The notes: generated by a model from the sequence alone, not told the origin. 64,000 nucleotides of DNA from JAIBJN01 sp963847985 (GCA_963847985.1 CAWKBS010000001.1:1-64000), one strand, 5' to 3'; positions 36,124-45,341 are shown, counted from the first letter of the stretch. Translations and numbers: made by a program.

Positions 36124-36990
36124 GTGGAGATGGGCGAGGCGACCGTCAACGGGCCGGGTGAAGGCGAGCTGCTGCAGGGGAAGGCCTGCACCTACCTGAT
36201 CAAGGCGGCCCGGCCCGAGCTCTGCCTGATCGAGTACGACGCAGCGGCGGACTACGCAGGCGCCAGTCCCCACTACCACGAGCACCACACCGACGCCTTC
36301 TATGTCCTCGAGGGCGAGCTCGAGTTCACGATCGGCAGCGAGACCGGTATCGCCGCCCCCGCCGGCACGGCAGCCGTCGCGCCTCCTGGCGTCGTCCACG
36401 CCTTCACGAACGCGAGCGGCGGCCGCGTGCGCTTCCTCAACGTCCACGCACCCGACGGTGGCTTCGCCGCCTTCCTCCGCGCCGTCGTCCGCGGCGAGCC
36501 CAGCTCCTTCGACAGCGTCGACGTCGACGGGCCGCAGGAGCCGGGCGGCGGCACCCTCCTGGGCCCCGGCGAGGGCACGGCCTACGAGGTGGGCACGGCG
36601 ACCTCCCTCTTCAAGGCGACCAGGGAGGCGACCGCGGGCTTCTTCTCGCTCGCCGAGGTCACGATCCAGCCGGGGACGAGCGGCCCCCCGCCCCACTCCC
36701 ACCGCGAGCTGCTCGACTCGTTCTACGTCCTCGAGGGAACGCTCACCGTCCGGGTCGGCGACGACGAGGCGGAGGCGCCGCCGGGGACATACGCCTGCGT
36801 GCCGCCGGGCGTCGTCCACACGTTCGCCAACCGGAGCGCGGAGCCCGTGCGCTTCCTCAACCTGAACACGCCCGGCGGCTGGGAGGACTACATCCGCGAC
36901 CTCGCCGCCGCGACGCCCGCCGACGGCCCGCCCGACCCACAGCTCATGGGCGAGATCCTCGCGCGTCACGACCTGGCGATCCTCGGCTAG
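36124..36990 (+). CDS. Bicupin (two-cupin-domain) protein
   Basis: 288 residues with two tandem cupin folds. The first has SPHYHEHHTDAFYVLEGELEFTIG and PPGVVHAFTNASGG; the second has GPPPHSHRELLDSFYVLEGTLTVRVG and PPGVVHTFANRSAEPVRFLN. The paired His/Glu residues should bind a metal in each half. Similar bicupins are small dioxygenases or sugar-binding proteins, but no substrate can be assigned. It is inserted on the plus strand between dnaE2 and the DUF6504 gene, breaking up the mutagenesis cluster. Confidence 0.88.
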   Translation: MEMGEATVNGPGEGELLQGKACTYLIKAARPELCLIEYDAAADYAGASPHYHEHHTDAFYVLEGELEFTIGSETGIAAPAGTAAVAPPGVVHAFTNASGGRVRFLNVHAPDGGFAAFLRAVVRGEPSSFDSVDVDGPQEPGGGTLLGPGEGTAYEVGTATSLFKATREATAGFFSLAEVTIQPGTSGPPPHSHRELLDSFYVLEGTLTVRVGDDEAEAPPGTYACVPPGVVHTFANRSAEPVRFLNLNTPGGWEDYIRDLAAATPADGPPDPQLMGEILARHDLAILG

Positions 36991-37211
36991 GAGACCTGCC
37001 GGAACCACGTGCCGCTCGCCTCGTCCCGGAAGACGACGACGTTCCGCCCCGTCTCGAGCACCACCTCGTAGTAGTTCCGCCGCACCGGCTCTTCCGTCCA
37101 CCAGCGGTCGGCCACGTGCCACTCGTCCCGGTGCGCGATCACGGGCACCCTGTCGACGGCCGCCGGCACGCGCCCAGCGCAGACGACGTGCACGGGTCGC
37201 GGCTCGTTCAG
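36987..37211 (-). CDS. DUF6504 family mutasome-associated small protein
   Basis: A 74-residue basic-aromatic protein (NEPRPVHVVCAGRVP, WHVADRWWTEEPVRRNYYEVVLE, DEASGTWFRQ). Proteins with this WW...RRxYYEVxLE pattern (DUF6504) are regularly encoded next to imuB and dnaE2. The reading begins at a CTG that overlaps the imuB stop as CTGA; the first standard start in frame is GTG at 37193, which would cut off the conserved front. Its role in translesion synthesis is unproven. Confidence 0.75.
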   Translation of the reverse strand: MNEPRPVHVVCAGRVPAAVDRVPVIAHRDEWHVADRWWTEEPVRRNYYEVVLETGRNVVVFRDEASGTWFRQVS

Positions 37212-38392
37212 TCGTCGCGCGGAACGAGAATGGCCCTGCTCTCGGGAATGCGGGACCACGGTGCCACCTCCACGACGGTGCAGACCGCGTCCAGCCCCAC
37301 CGTCGCGCGCACCTGCCGCAAACCTCCGCGCAGGCGCTCTCGCAGGCGGTTCCCACGGGGACGGACGAGCTCGGTCTGCGTCCCGACCGACTCGGTGAGC
37401 TCCCCCAGCTCGAGGCGAAGCTCCGCCGTCGGAGCGGGCAGCTCCGACAGCCTGGGTGCCAGCGCGAGCCGAAGGCGGTCGGGCTCCGCCGTCGGCTCGC
37501 GCAGCGTCAGCGAGCGCCGCCAGGAGCCTCCCCCGACGAGCTTCGCCGAGATGGTGAGCTGCCGCGGGGCCCGGCCGGCCCGCTCCGGGCGGGCGAGCAG
37601 GCGCTCGACGAGCGCCGCCAGCGCCCGCGCGAGCGTCAGCTCGTTCGCAACCGGCTCCGGGAAGGTGAGCGTCTCCGCGATCTCGGCCGGAGGCCGGCGC
37701 GGCTCGACCGAGGCGCCCCCTTCGCCCCGGACGAGCCGCCAGGCCTCCGCGCCGTCGGCGCCGAGCCGGTCCGCGACTGCCGCCCCCGGCAGCCGCGCCA
37801 GCTCCCCGAGCCGCTTGACCCCCAGCTCCGAGAGCTCCTCGCGCCGCTCCGGCGAGAGCGGCAGCAGGTCGAGCGGGAGCGGCTCGAGGAAGAGGTGCGC
37901 CTCGCCGTCGTCGATGACGAGCGCCCGGCCGGCCGGCGCCACGGTCGCCGCCGCCAGCGCCGCGAAGCGCCGGGAGGCCGCCCCCACACGAGCCCCCCAC
38001 TCCTCCCCGACCGCGTCGAGCGCGCGCCGCAGCGCCTCGCGAGCCCCCCGGCCAGCCGCTCGACCCCGCGCGTCTCGAAGTAGGCGCAGCCCGGCTCGGC
38101 CGGCTCGACCGCGAACCCCGCCTCCTCGAGGCGCCGCAGCACGGCCTCCCAGGCCTCCTCCACCCCGGCCGGATCCTGCTCGACGAGCTCCAGCCGCGGG
38201 CACATGGAGAGCGCCTCGGAGAGCCGCATCCCCGGCCGCACGCCCGCCTCGTGGGCCGCGCGGGTGCAAGGCCCGACGAGTGGCCGCGTCCCGGGAACCG
38301 GCGCGAGCGCGACCGGCTTCCCCGCGAGCTCGGGCCGCCGAAGCGAGCGGAGCCCTGAGGGAGAAGCCCGGAATGCTCAAACAGGCGATCAT
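37208..38392 (-). CDS. imuB: ImuB, Y-family-like mutasome scaffold (frame broken)
   Basis: Catalytically degenerate Y-family polymerase relative that links DnaE2 to the sliding clamp in SOS mutagenesis. The pieces are IACLSIPGFSLRA, then VRPGMRLSEALSMCPRLELV, EEAGFAVEPAEPGCAYFETRGVERL, ALVIDDGEAHLFLEPLPLDLLPL, LSELGVKRLGELARLPGAAVADRLG (helix-hairpin-helix) and a little-finger-like C-terminal domain. The frame slips near 38352 and at the CCCCCC run 38044-38049, with net length preserved (about 394 residues). ATG at 38392 lies 20 bases below a SOS-type palindrome. imuA is not found nearby. Confidence 0.85.
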   Translation of the reverse strand: MIACLSIPGFSLRAPLASAARARGEAGRARAGSRDAATRRALHPRGPRGGRAAGDAALRGALHVPAAGARRAGSGRGGGGLGGRAAAPRGGGVRGRAGRAGLRLLRDARGRAAGRGAREALRRALDAVGEEWGARVGAASRRFAALAAATVAPAGRALVIDDGEAHLFLEPLPLDLLPLSPERREELSELGVKRLGELARLPGAAVADRLGADGAEAWRLVRGEGGASVEPRRPPAEIAETLTFPEPVANELTLARALAALVERLLARPERAGRAPRQLTISAKLVGGGSWRRSLTLREPTAEPDRLRLALAPRLSELPAPTAELRLELGELTESVGTQTELVRPRGNRLRERLRGGLRQVRATVGLDAVCTVVEVAPWSRIPESRAILVPRDD

Positions 38393-38401
38393 GGGAACGT
38401 G

Positions 38402-38425
38402 TGTTCTACACGAACACATGTTCTC
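38402..38425 (-). promoter_or_regulatory. SOS (LexA) box upstream of imuB
   Basis: CGAACACATGTTCT at 38412-38425 fits the Gram-positive LexA operator core GAAC-N4-GTTC with both half-sites intact, 20 bases upstream of the imuB ATG. A second perfect repeat overlaps it (GTGTTC-TACAC-GAACAC, 38402-38418). The placement on a DNA-damage mutagenesis operon supports LexA control; LexA itself is not in the window. Confidence 0.8.
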
Positions 38426-38719
38426 CTGTCAAGGAATTCTTTTTCGCCGGGCGCCGGTGGTGACCGTTCCCGCTCAACCCAGGACTAGTCGATGGCCCTT
38501 CCGGCGATGCGGGACGAGACATTGGGCTCTCCTGACCGCCCCGAGGTGAGTTCAACCGCGGCAAGGCCCGCAGGGGATGCGGGCCCAACGGATCCAGTCG
38601 AGCCGCTAACCGTCCCAGGCAGACTTCCGGAGCGCACCAAGCTATGGATTCGTGGTCGCCGCCCAGATGCGGAGGGGGCCACGCGGGCCCCCTCCGAACA
38701 AGTCGCGTCCTGTGCTCGC
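38426..38719. terminator. Intergenic region with two strong hairpins
   Basis: No gene is convincing here. Two perfect hairpins stand out: GGCCCGCA-N5-TGCGGGCC (38565-38585) and GGAGGGGGCC-N5-GGCCCCCTCC (38671-38695). The second lies just past the stop of the haloperoxidase-like gene and probably ends its transcript, although no T-run follows. Marks the junction between the mutagenesis locus and the accessory block. Confidence 0.55.
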
Positions 38720-40105
38720 CTAGTGGCGCACGCGTTCCAAGGCGTGCCCGTCGACCCAGCGGGCGACGCGGCGGCCAAGCTCGGCTCCCTCCTCATCTGC
38801 AGTGCGGAAGTGGATCCCCTGGTAGACGCGGGCGTCGATCGTGTCGTCGACGACGTCGAGGAAGTGGCCGTACTCACGCGTCATCCCCGTTGGGTGCACG
38901 AGCGTGAATAGCGTGCGATTCCGCCCGAAGAAGCGCTCCGCGGCCTTCATGAAGGACCCGGTCGCGCAGTTGTACCCCGATGCGACGTCCCCATAGGGCG
39001 GATTGGCAATGGCCGGAGTCCAGGTGGCGTCCCCCTCTGTCCTCCGGTTCCCATCGGCGTCGCCGAGGCGGATCGCAGTGATCGGACGCCAGTTGCTCCA
39101 GTGTGCCTTGCTCTCCCAGCAGTTGATCAACGCGTCTCCGCTCGAGAAGCCGAACTTGGCGAAAAGGCGCGCCTGCTCCGCCACGTCGAGGCCTTGCCCA
39201 AGCGCGTACGCGCGGAACGATCGGTAGTACATCTCGATCGGATTGACCTGGAAGAAGTCGACGAGCGCCTGTTGGTCCGGAGTGCGCGTGGCTCCCAGCG
39301 CTCCGAGCGTCTTGACCTCCTCGTACTCCTTCGCATAGGCCCTGGACCTGAGCGGCAGCGGGCCCCCGCTCAGAAACTGGTCATTGCTCTTGACGACGAA
39401 CGGCTCGACCTTGGCCACCCATGCGAACGGGTCACTCGGCCCCGAGGGCGTCGTGCACACCAAGGAGGTGACCGGTCGCCACTGGCCGGGCTCCTCGCCG
39501 CACGTGAAGCGGAACGGCCCCCAGCGGCCGTCGCCGGTGCGCTCGGCGATCATGGCCGCAGCCGCGGCTTCGCCGGCGTCGACTCCGTCCGCCACAGCCG
39601 CGGCGCCTTCGGCGGCCGTCGCCGCGGCGAGCGACTCGGCCTCGCGTAGGTCGAGACGGTCGAGGATCGACTGCCGAACTTCTGCGGTGAACGTGGCCGT
39701 CAGGGGTGCCTGATTCAGCACCGCAACCAGCACGTCGTGCGCGGCAGTGGCGGCCGCCGCAGCCTGGGAGGCCGAGCGCGGTGCGCGCGGCACATCCAGA
39801 TACTGCTCGTACCCTCGCGCGATCGAGTTCACGGCGTCGAAGACCGCGCCCTGAACCATCGCCATGTGAACGGCCTGCACCGGTGGCGTCATGCCGGCAC
39901 CCGGAGTCGTTGCATTCGTCGGCGGGTTGTTCAGTGCGTCGAGCGAATGCTTGTTCCAATCGAGCACGGCCGTTGCGGGCGAATCGGCCGCAACCTGCGG
40001 CGCCCCAGCGCCGAGCACGACGGCCGTCGCGGCTGCCAGCACGCCCGCGATCAACCAGCGGGACCGCCGCGAACGCGCCCGCCCGCTTGTCGCGATGAAT
40101 CTCAT
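38720..40105 (-). CDS. Secreted vanadium-haloperoxidase/PAP2-like protein
   Basis: A 461-residue exported protein with a signal peptide (WLIAGVLAAATAVVLGAGAPQVAAD), start ATG 40105 behind GAGGAGG. Family landmarks are AVHMAMVQGAVFDAVNSI, WRPITAIRLGDADGN and the C-terminal DARVYQGIHFRTADEEGAELGRRVA with the vanadate-linked His. The central motif normally read PxYPSGHA is PPYGDVASGYNCATGS here, so the acid-base His of the second motif is absent. It may therefore be an inactive or altered member. Downstream hairpin at 38671. Monocistronic. Confidence 0.8.
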   Translation of the reverse strand: MRFIATSGRARSRRSRWLIAGVLAAATAVVLGAGAPQVAADSPATAVLDWNKHSLDALNNPPTNATTPGAGMTPPVQAVHMAMVQGAVFDAVNSIARGYEQYLDVPRAPRSASQAAAAATAAHDVLVAVLNQAPLTATFTAEVRQSILDRLDLREAESLAAATAAEGAAAVADGVDAGEAAAAAMIAERTGDGRWGPFRFTCGEEPGQWRPVTSLVCTTPSGPSDPFAWVAKVEPFVVKSNDQFLSGGPLPLRSRAYAKEYEEVKTLGALGATRTPDQQALVDFFQVNPIEMYYRSFRAYALGQGLDVAEQARLFAKFGFSSGDALINCWESKAHWSNWRPITAIRLGDADGNRRTEGDATWTPAIANPPYGDVASGYNCATGSFMKAAERFFGRNRTLFTLVHPTGMTREYGHFLDVVDDTIDARVYQGIHFRTADEEGAELGRRVARWVDGHALERVRH

Positions 40106-40217
40106 CGCGCCTCCTCTCGTTGCGTCGGGGCGATCATGCAACTTCGCGCACAATCTTTCAAGTTTCGGCAGCACATCAAGACACGCGGTCAGCCGGCAAC
40201 GGTCAGCCGCCTGTTGA
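40106..40217. other. Short intergenic segment between haloperoxidase and regulator genes
   Basis: About 110 bases lie between the LuxR-type regulator stop and the haloperoxidase ribosome site. It is visibly less GC-rich (for example ACAATCTTTCAAG) than its surroundings and probably holds the haloperoxidase promoter. No clear palindrome is seen. Confidence 0.35.
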
Positions 40218-42975
40218 CTAGGACGAGAGGGTGCTCTGGCTCTCAGAGTCGAGATCCAGGCGGGCGAGCGCGGTGCGCGAGGTGATGCCGAGCTTCCGGT
40301 AGACGTTGCGGAGGTGGAAGTCGATCGTGCGCGGGCTGAGGAAGAGCTGGGCTGCCACTTCGCGGTTCGTGCGGCCCTCCGCGACGAAACGAGCGATCTG
40401 GAGCTCCTGCTCGGTGAGCGTGTTCCTCGTGCTCGGGTCGCGCTTTCGCGCGGTCTGGCCGCTTGCGCGCAGCTCGACTCGCGCCCGCTCCGCCCACAGC
40501 GTTGCTCCGAGCGTCTCGAAGCTGTCCAGAGCCGCTCGCAGATGGTCACGCGCCTCGACTCGGCGCCGCGCGCGGCGGAGGAACTCGCCGTAGGCGAGCT
40601 CGGTGCGGGCATGCTCGAAGGGGCGAGAGGCATCGGCGTGCGCGTCCAAGGCCGCCAGGAAGAGGCGTTCGGATTCGCTCTCGTCGTCCGAGAGCAGTGC
40701 GCGGCAGTGCAGGGCCACCGCGCTTGCCCAGGTAGCCGCGCTGGCGTCCGCCCACCGCTCGAAGACGTCGAGCCACGCGCGCGCGGTTTCCGGCTCGCCT
40801 GCGCGAATCGCAGCTTCGATCCGATCCAGGCCACCCCAGAAGACGACCAGCGTGGAGGAGATGTCCCGACAGCGCCTGAGCGCCTCCTCTGCCCGACCGA
40901 GCCCCAGCTCCAGCAGCGCCAGCGCCCAGTGCGCGAGCTCGAGGACGATCCCGAGCTGGCGAGCGGACGCGAGCTCCCGACTCTCGGCCGCCAGCGATCG
41001 GCACTCGTCCTCGGACCCGCGTAGGGCTGCGACGAGCGCCAGCAGCACGAGCTGCTGCGCGACCAGATCGTGCTGGCCGATCTCGCGGGCGAGCTGAACG
41101 CCTTCCCTCGCGTTGGCCGAGCCGGAGGCCCAGCGGCCGGCCCACAGCTCCGCAATGGCAAGGCGGGGAAGGATCTGCGTCACGATGCTGAGCGCACCGC
41201 TCGCGCGTGCCCGGGCGGCCGCCTCGCGGTGCGTCCGGTACGTCGCCTGATCGTCACCGAGGTAGAGGGCGGCCCGTCCCGCGAACAGCAGGGCGACGGG
41301 CTCCTTGGCCGCGTCGTCGTCGAGCTCTTCCGCCAGCTCGAGCGCCACGCGGAGCATGGGGGCGGCGTCGGCGAAGTCCTCGTCGGCGTGGGCTCCGAGC
41401 CCGATGAGAAGCTGGGCCAGCATGCGGAGGAACGGCGTTTCCTCCAGGTGCAGGTCGCGGGCCAGCCGGCCAATCGCGACAGCCGCCTCGCGGTCGCCGG
41501 CGTAGGCCGCGGCGAGCCCGGCGATGTTGAGCAGCTGAAGCGCGCGCCCGCCGTCGCTCGGCGCGACCTCGGTGGCCGCGCGCAGCAGCAGCTGACACGC
41601 GTCGGCCGGTACTCCGCGGGTCATCTCGATCAGTCCGAGGAAGCGGTCGATGTCCGCACGCTGAATCGGCTCCGTGATCAGCGGGCGCGCCGCCTCGAGC
41701 AGCATCAAGGCGCGTTCGACGCGTCCCGCGAGCCAGGCGTTCTCCGCCGCTGCCGTGAGCCGCCGCGCTCGGTCTTCCTCGTCCGCTGTAAGCGTGGCCG
41801 CCCTCTCGAAGGCGAGCGAGGCTGCGGCGAAGCCGCTTCGCCGCCGTGCCCGTTCCGCGGCTTCCTCGAGCTCTTCACCGACGGACGGGTCGGCCTCGAC
41901 GCTCGCCGCGGCGCGATGCCAGGCGCGGCGATCGGCATCGGCTTCACCGTCGAGCACGCTCGCGAGCGCGCCGTGGACGGCTTGCCGCTTGGAGAGCGGC
42001 GCCGCTTGGTAGACAGCGGAGCGGACGAGCGGGTGGCGAAGCTCGAGCCGCATTCCGCGCACGTGCACCAGCCCCGGCTTGCTCGGCCCCATCGAGCGCC
42101 TCCGCCTCGGCACCGAGCTGCGCCGAGGCGCGCAACACGGTGGCGAGCTCGCCGCTGTCGTCGGCGCTGGCGACCAGCAGGAGCGTCTGCGTCTCCTCCG
42201 GAAGCCGATTCACACGCGCAAGGAATGCGTGCTCGACGCGGGCGCTGACCGGAATGGGAGCGAGCACCGTCTCTGCCCCCGAGAGCTGAGCCTCGCTCAA
42301 GGCGGAGGAGAGCTCGAGCAGGGCGAGCGGGTTGCCGCCCGTCTCGGCGACCAGGCGGTCGCGGAGCTCCGACGAGAGCTCGATGCCTGCCGACCGGTCG
42401 ATCAACGTCTCCGCGGCAGACGGGTCGAGCCCGCTCAGTCGCAGCTCCGGGAGCCCGGGCGCCTCGAAGCGCCGAACGTCCCCTTCGCGAGCGCCGAAGA
42501 GCATGACGATGCCCTCGGCTTCGAGCCGTCTGGCGACGAAGACGAGCGCGTCCGCGGATGCGTCGTCGAGCCACTGGGCATCGTCGACCAGGCACAGGAG
42601 CGGCTGATCTTCCGCGGCCTCGGCGAGCAAGCTCAGGACTGCGAGCGAGACGAGGAAGCGGTCCTCGCTTCCCCCGGCTGCCAGGCCGAGCGCTCCGCGG
42701 AGGGCGGTCGCCTGCGGTTGCGGAAGGCTCTCTACGTCCCCGAGAACCGGCCGGACGATCTGGTGCAGAGCGGCGAACGGGAGCTGCGCCTCCGATTCCA
42801 CCCCGGCGCCGCCGAGCACGCGCATGTCGCCGGCTTGGTCGCGCGCGTCCTCCAGGAGCGCCGACTTGCCGACGCCCGGCTCGCCGGAGATGACCAGGAC
42901 GGCGCTGCGCGACGCGCGAGCGCCATCGAGAAGCTCGCCGATCCGAGACCGTTCCGGGTCTCTCCCATACAGCAC
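40218..42975 (-). CDS. LAL-type LuxR-family ATP-dependent regulator (one frameshift)
   Basis: Large transcription activator of the MalT/LAL class. The N-terminal AAA/STAND ATPase has Walker A GEPGVGKSALLEDA and Walker B LLCLVDDAQWLDDASAD; a long helical TPR-like sensor region follows; and the C-terminal LuxR helix-turn-helix is LTEQELQIARFVAEGRTNREVAAQLFLSPRTIDFHLRNVYRKLG. The frame slips near 42090, between EAEALDG and LVHVRGMRLELRHPLVRSAV. Corrected length is about 918 residues. It is divergent from the MFS exporter gene and may control it or the haloperoxidase gene. Confidence 0.87.
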
Positions 42976-43122
42976 GTGCGGTGATCGTAACCCGCCTTCT
43001 CTCGGCCTCTCCTCGCAATCCCGGCGAAATCACCGGTGCGACCGCGACCCCGCTCCGCGAGGGTGGAGACCGATGGCAAAGACGACCCGATCGGCTCTCG
43101 AACCCCGGAAGGAGTGCTGCTG

Positions 43123-44706
43123 ATGCCCGTCGACCCCCTCCACTACGCACGCCGTTGGAAGACGCTCGGCGTCCTCTCGCTGAGCCTGGTGATCATCGGG
43201 CTCGACAACACGATCCTCAACGTCGCGCTACCGACCCTGCAGGACGAGTTCGACGCCTCCCCCTCGAAGCTGCAGTGGATGGTCGACTCCTACCTGCTCG
43301 TCTTCGCCGGCCTCCTGCTCGTCTTCGGCACGCTCGGCGACCGCTTCGGCCGCAAGCTCGCGCTCCAGGCCGGCGTGTCGATCTTCGGCCTGGCCAGCCT
43401 CGGCGCCCTGATCGCCGACTCGGCCAACGAGGTGATCGCCGTGCGAGCGGCAATGGGCGTGGGTGCCGCGCTGATCATGCCCGCCACTCTCTCGATCATC
43501 GCCAACCTCTTCACCGGCGCGGAGCGCGGGAAGGCGATCGCCATCTGGGCCGCTCTGGCGGCAGTCGGGATCGGGCTCGGCCCGCTCACCGGCGGGCTCC
43601 TGCTCGAGTGGTTCAGCTGGTCTTCCATCTTCATGGTCAACGTGCCGTTCGCGGTTGCGGCGCTGCTGCTCGGGATCCGCTACGTCCCGGAGAGCCGCGA
43701 TCCCAAGCCCGGCTCGTTCGATCTGCGCGGAGCCGCGCTCTCCACGGCCGGCTTCAGCGTCCTCGTGTACGCGATCATCGAAGCCCCGGAGCGGGGTTGG
43801 ACGTCCGGCCCGATCCTCGGACTGCTCGGGGCGTCCGTGGCGCTACTCGGCGCCTTCCTGTGGTGGGAGCGCCGCGTCGCCGAGCCGATGCTCGACCTCG
43901 GCTTCTTCCGCAGTGCCCGCTTCAGCGTCGGCACGGCGGCCGTCAGCGTTGCCTTCTTCGCCCTGCTCGGCGGCATCTTCGCCCTGACCCAGTACCTGCA
44001 GTTCGCGCACGGCTACAGCGCAATCGAGGCGGGCGCGGTCATGAGCCCGCTGGCGCTCGGGTTGATGATGGGCGCCGGCTCCTCGAGCAAGGCCGTGAAG
44101 CGACTCGGCACGTCTCGCGTGGTCGCCGCAGGCCTGACCGGCCTCGCGGTGCTCCTCGCGCTGACCTCGTTCTGGGAGTCGGACACCGGCACGCTCGGCC
44201 TGGTCTTCTGGTTCTTCGGGCTCGCGCTCTCGATGGGCTGGGTCATGGCGCCCGCGACGGAAGCGGTCGTCGGCGCGGTTCCCGCGGCCAAGTCCGGCGT
44301 GGCGTCCGCCACCAACACGGTCGCGCGCATGGTCTCGGGAGCACTCGGCGTTGCCGTGATCGGCTCGCTCATCAGCTCCCTCTACGCAAGCGAGGTCGAA
44401 GGCTCCCTCCCCGGCCTGCCGGCCGAGGCGCAAGCACACGCCGAGGAGTCCGTGGGAGCTGCCACAGGGATTGCGGCTCAGCTCCCGACGGATGCCGGCG
44501 ACAAGATCCTCGCTGCCACCGGCGACGCCTTCACCCAGGCGATGGGCACAGGCCTTCTCGTCGCTGCCGCGCTCGCCGCAGCTACGGCCGTCGTCGTCGT
44601 CCGCTTCCTCCCCGGGCGCGAGCCGGTCGCCGCAACCGCCGACGTCGCCAGGCTCGACGCGCAGCCACTCGCCGACACCGTGCGGACTGCCAAGGCGCAG
44701 GGGTGA
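43123..44706 (+). CDS. DHA2-family MFS multidrug exporter
   Basis: A 527-residue integral membrane proton antiporter with about 14 hydrophobic segments (EmrB/QacA type). Signature segments are LDNTILNVALPTLQDEF, the GTLGDRFGRK loop of motif A, RAAMGVGAALIMPATLSII and GPLTGGLLLEWFSWSSIFMVNVP (motif C region). ATG at 43123 has GGAAGGAG upstream. It is divergent from the LAL regulator across about 147 bases, and its stop overlaps the next start as GTGA. Substrate unknown. Confidence 0.93.
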   Translation: MPVDPLHYARRWKTLGVLSLSLVIIGLDNTILNVALPTLQDEFDASPSKLQWMVDSYLLVFAGLLLVFGTLGDRFGRKLALQAGVSIFGLASLGALIADSANEVIAVRAAMGVGAALIMPATLSIIANLFTGAERGKAIAIWAALAAVGIGLGPLTGGLLLEWFSWSSIFMVNVPFAVAALLLGIRYVPESRDPKPGSFDLRGAALSTAGFSVLVYAIIEAPERGWTSGPILGLLGASVALLGAFLWWERRVAEPMLDLGFFRSARFSVGTAAVSVAFFALLGGIFALTQYLQFAHGYSAIEAGAVMSPLALGLMMGAGSSSKAVKRLGTSRVVAAGLTGLAVLLALTSFWESDTGTLGLVFWFFGLALSMGWVMAPATEAVVGAVPAAKSGVASATNTVARMVSGALGVAVIGSLISSLYASEVEGSLPGLPAEAQAHAEESVGAATGIAAQLPTDAGDKILAATGDAFTQAMGTGLLVAAALAAATAVVVVRFLPGREPVAATADVARLDAQPLADTVRTAKAQG

Positions 44707-45341
44707 GTCGCGTGCCGCCGCCGATCGAGGGCTACGTGCTCCTGGAGAACGGCAGCTGGCGGATTGCGCCGAGCGGGCACGTGCGGCGAACCCGCAGCCG
44801 GTGCCGCGGCGAGACGCTCGTGCTCGAAACGGACTTCGACACCGCCGAGGGGTCGATTCGACTGGTCGACTTCATGCCGCCCGGTGGGAAGGCGACCCAC
44901 GTCGTCCGCCTAGTCGAGGGCGTCCGCGGCCGAGTACGCGCGAGGATGCATCTCCGGCCTCGCTTCGGCTACGGACGGACCCCGGTGCAGCTTCATGACA
45001 TCGACGGAGCGGACGTAGCGGTCGCGGACTCGGACAGCATCTGGCTTCGCAGCCCAGTCAAGACGCGTGCCGAAGACTCCTCGGTGCGGGCCGACTTCTT
45101 CGTCTCGGCCGGCGAGCTCCTTCCGTTCGTCCTCACCTGGCAGCCTTCGCACGAGCCCGCTCCCGCTCCGGTCGACCCCTTGCGGGCGCTCGCCGACACG
45201 GAGTCCTTCTGGACCGAGTCGGGTACCGCTGCCGTCGAACGGAGGGCCGCGATGACGGCATTCGTTCAGTTCACCCGCAGCACCGCTGCATTCCTCAACC
45301 AGGAGGCACAAACATGCGCATCGAGCAAACATTCTTCGTGA
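44703..45341 (+). pseudogene. Truncated GH15 trehalase/glucoamylase-like N-terminal domain
   Basis: 212 residues matching only the N-terminal trehalase-like beta domain of GH15 enzymes: IEGYVLLENGSWRIAPSGHVRRTR, TLVLETDFDTAEGSIRLVDFMPP, VVRLVEGVRGRVRARMHLRPRFGYGR, PFVLTWQPSHEPAPAPVDP and ADTESFWTE. Missing are the segment that normally follows the first few residues (GDCRTAALVGRDGSIDWLCLP type) and the whole catalytic barrel. The end reads into the ribosome site of the next gene. A remnant formed by an internal and a 3' deletion seems likely, though it remains in an open frame with a GTGA-coupled start. Confidence 0.72.

Noticed and set aside
38492..38911. 139-residue plus-strand frame in the haloperoxidase 3' region
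   Set aside because: Overlaps the hairpins and the antisense of a conserved gene end; no ribosome site and no domain.
42981..45341. Single 786-codon plus-strand gene over the MFS region
   Set aside because: Its first 570 codons are an out-of-frame reading of the MFS exporter; only the GH15-like end is genuine, starting at GTG 44703.
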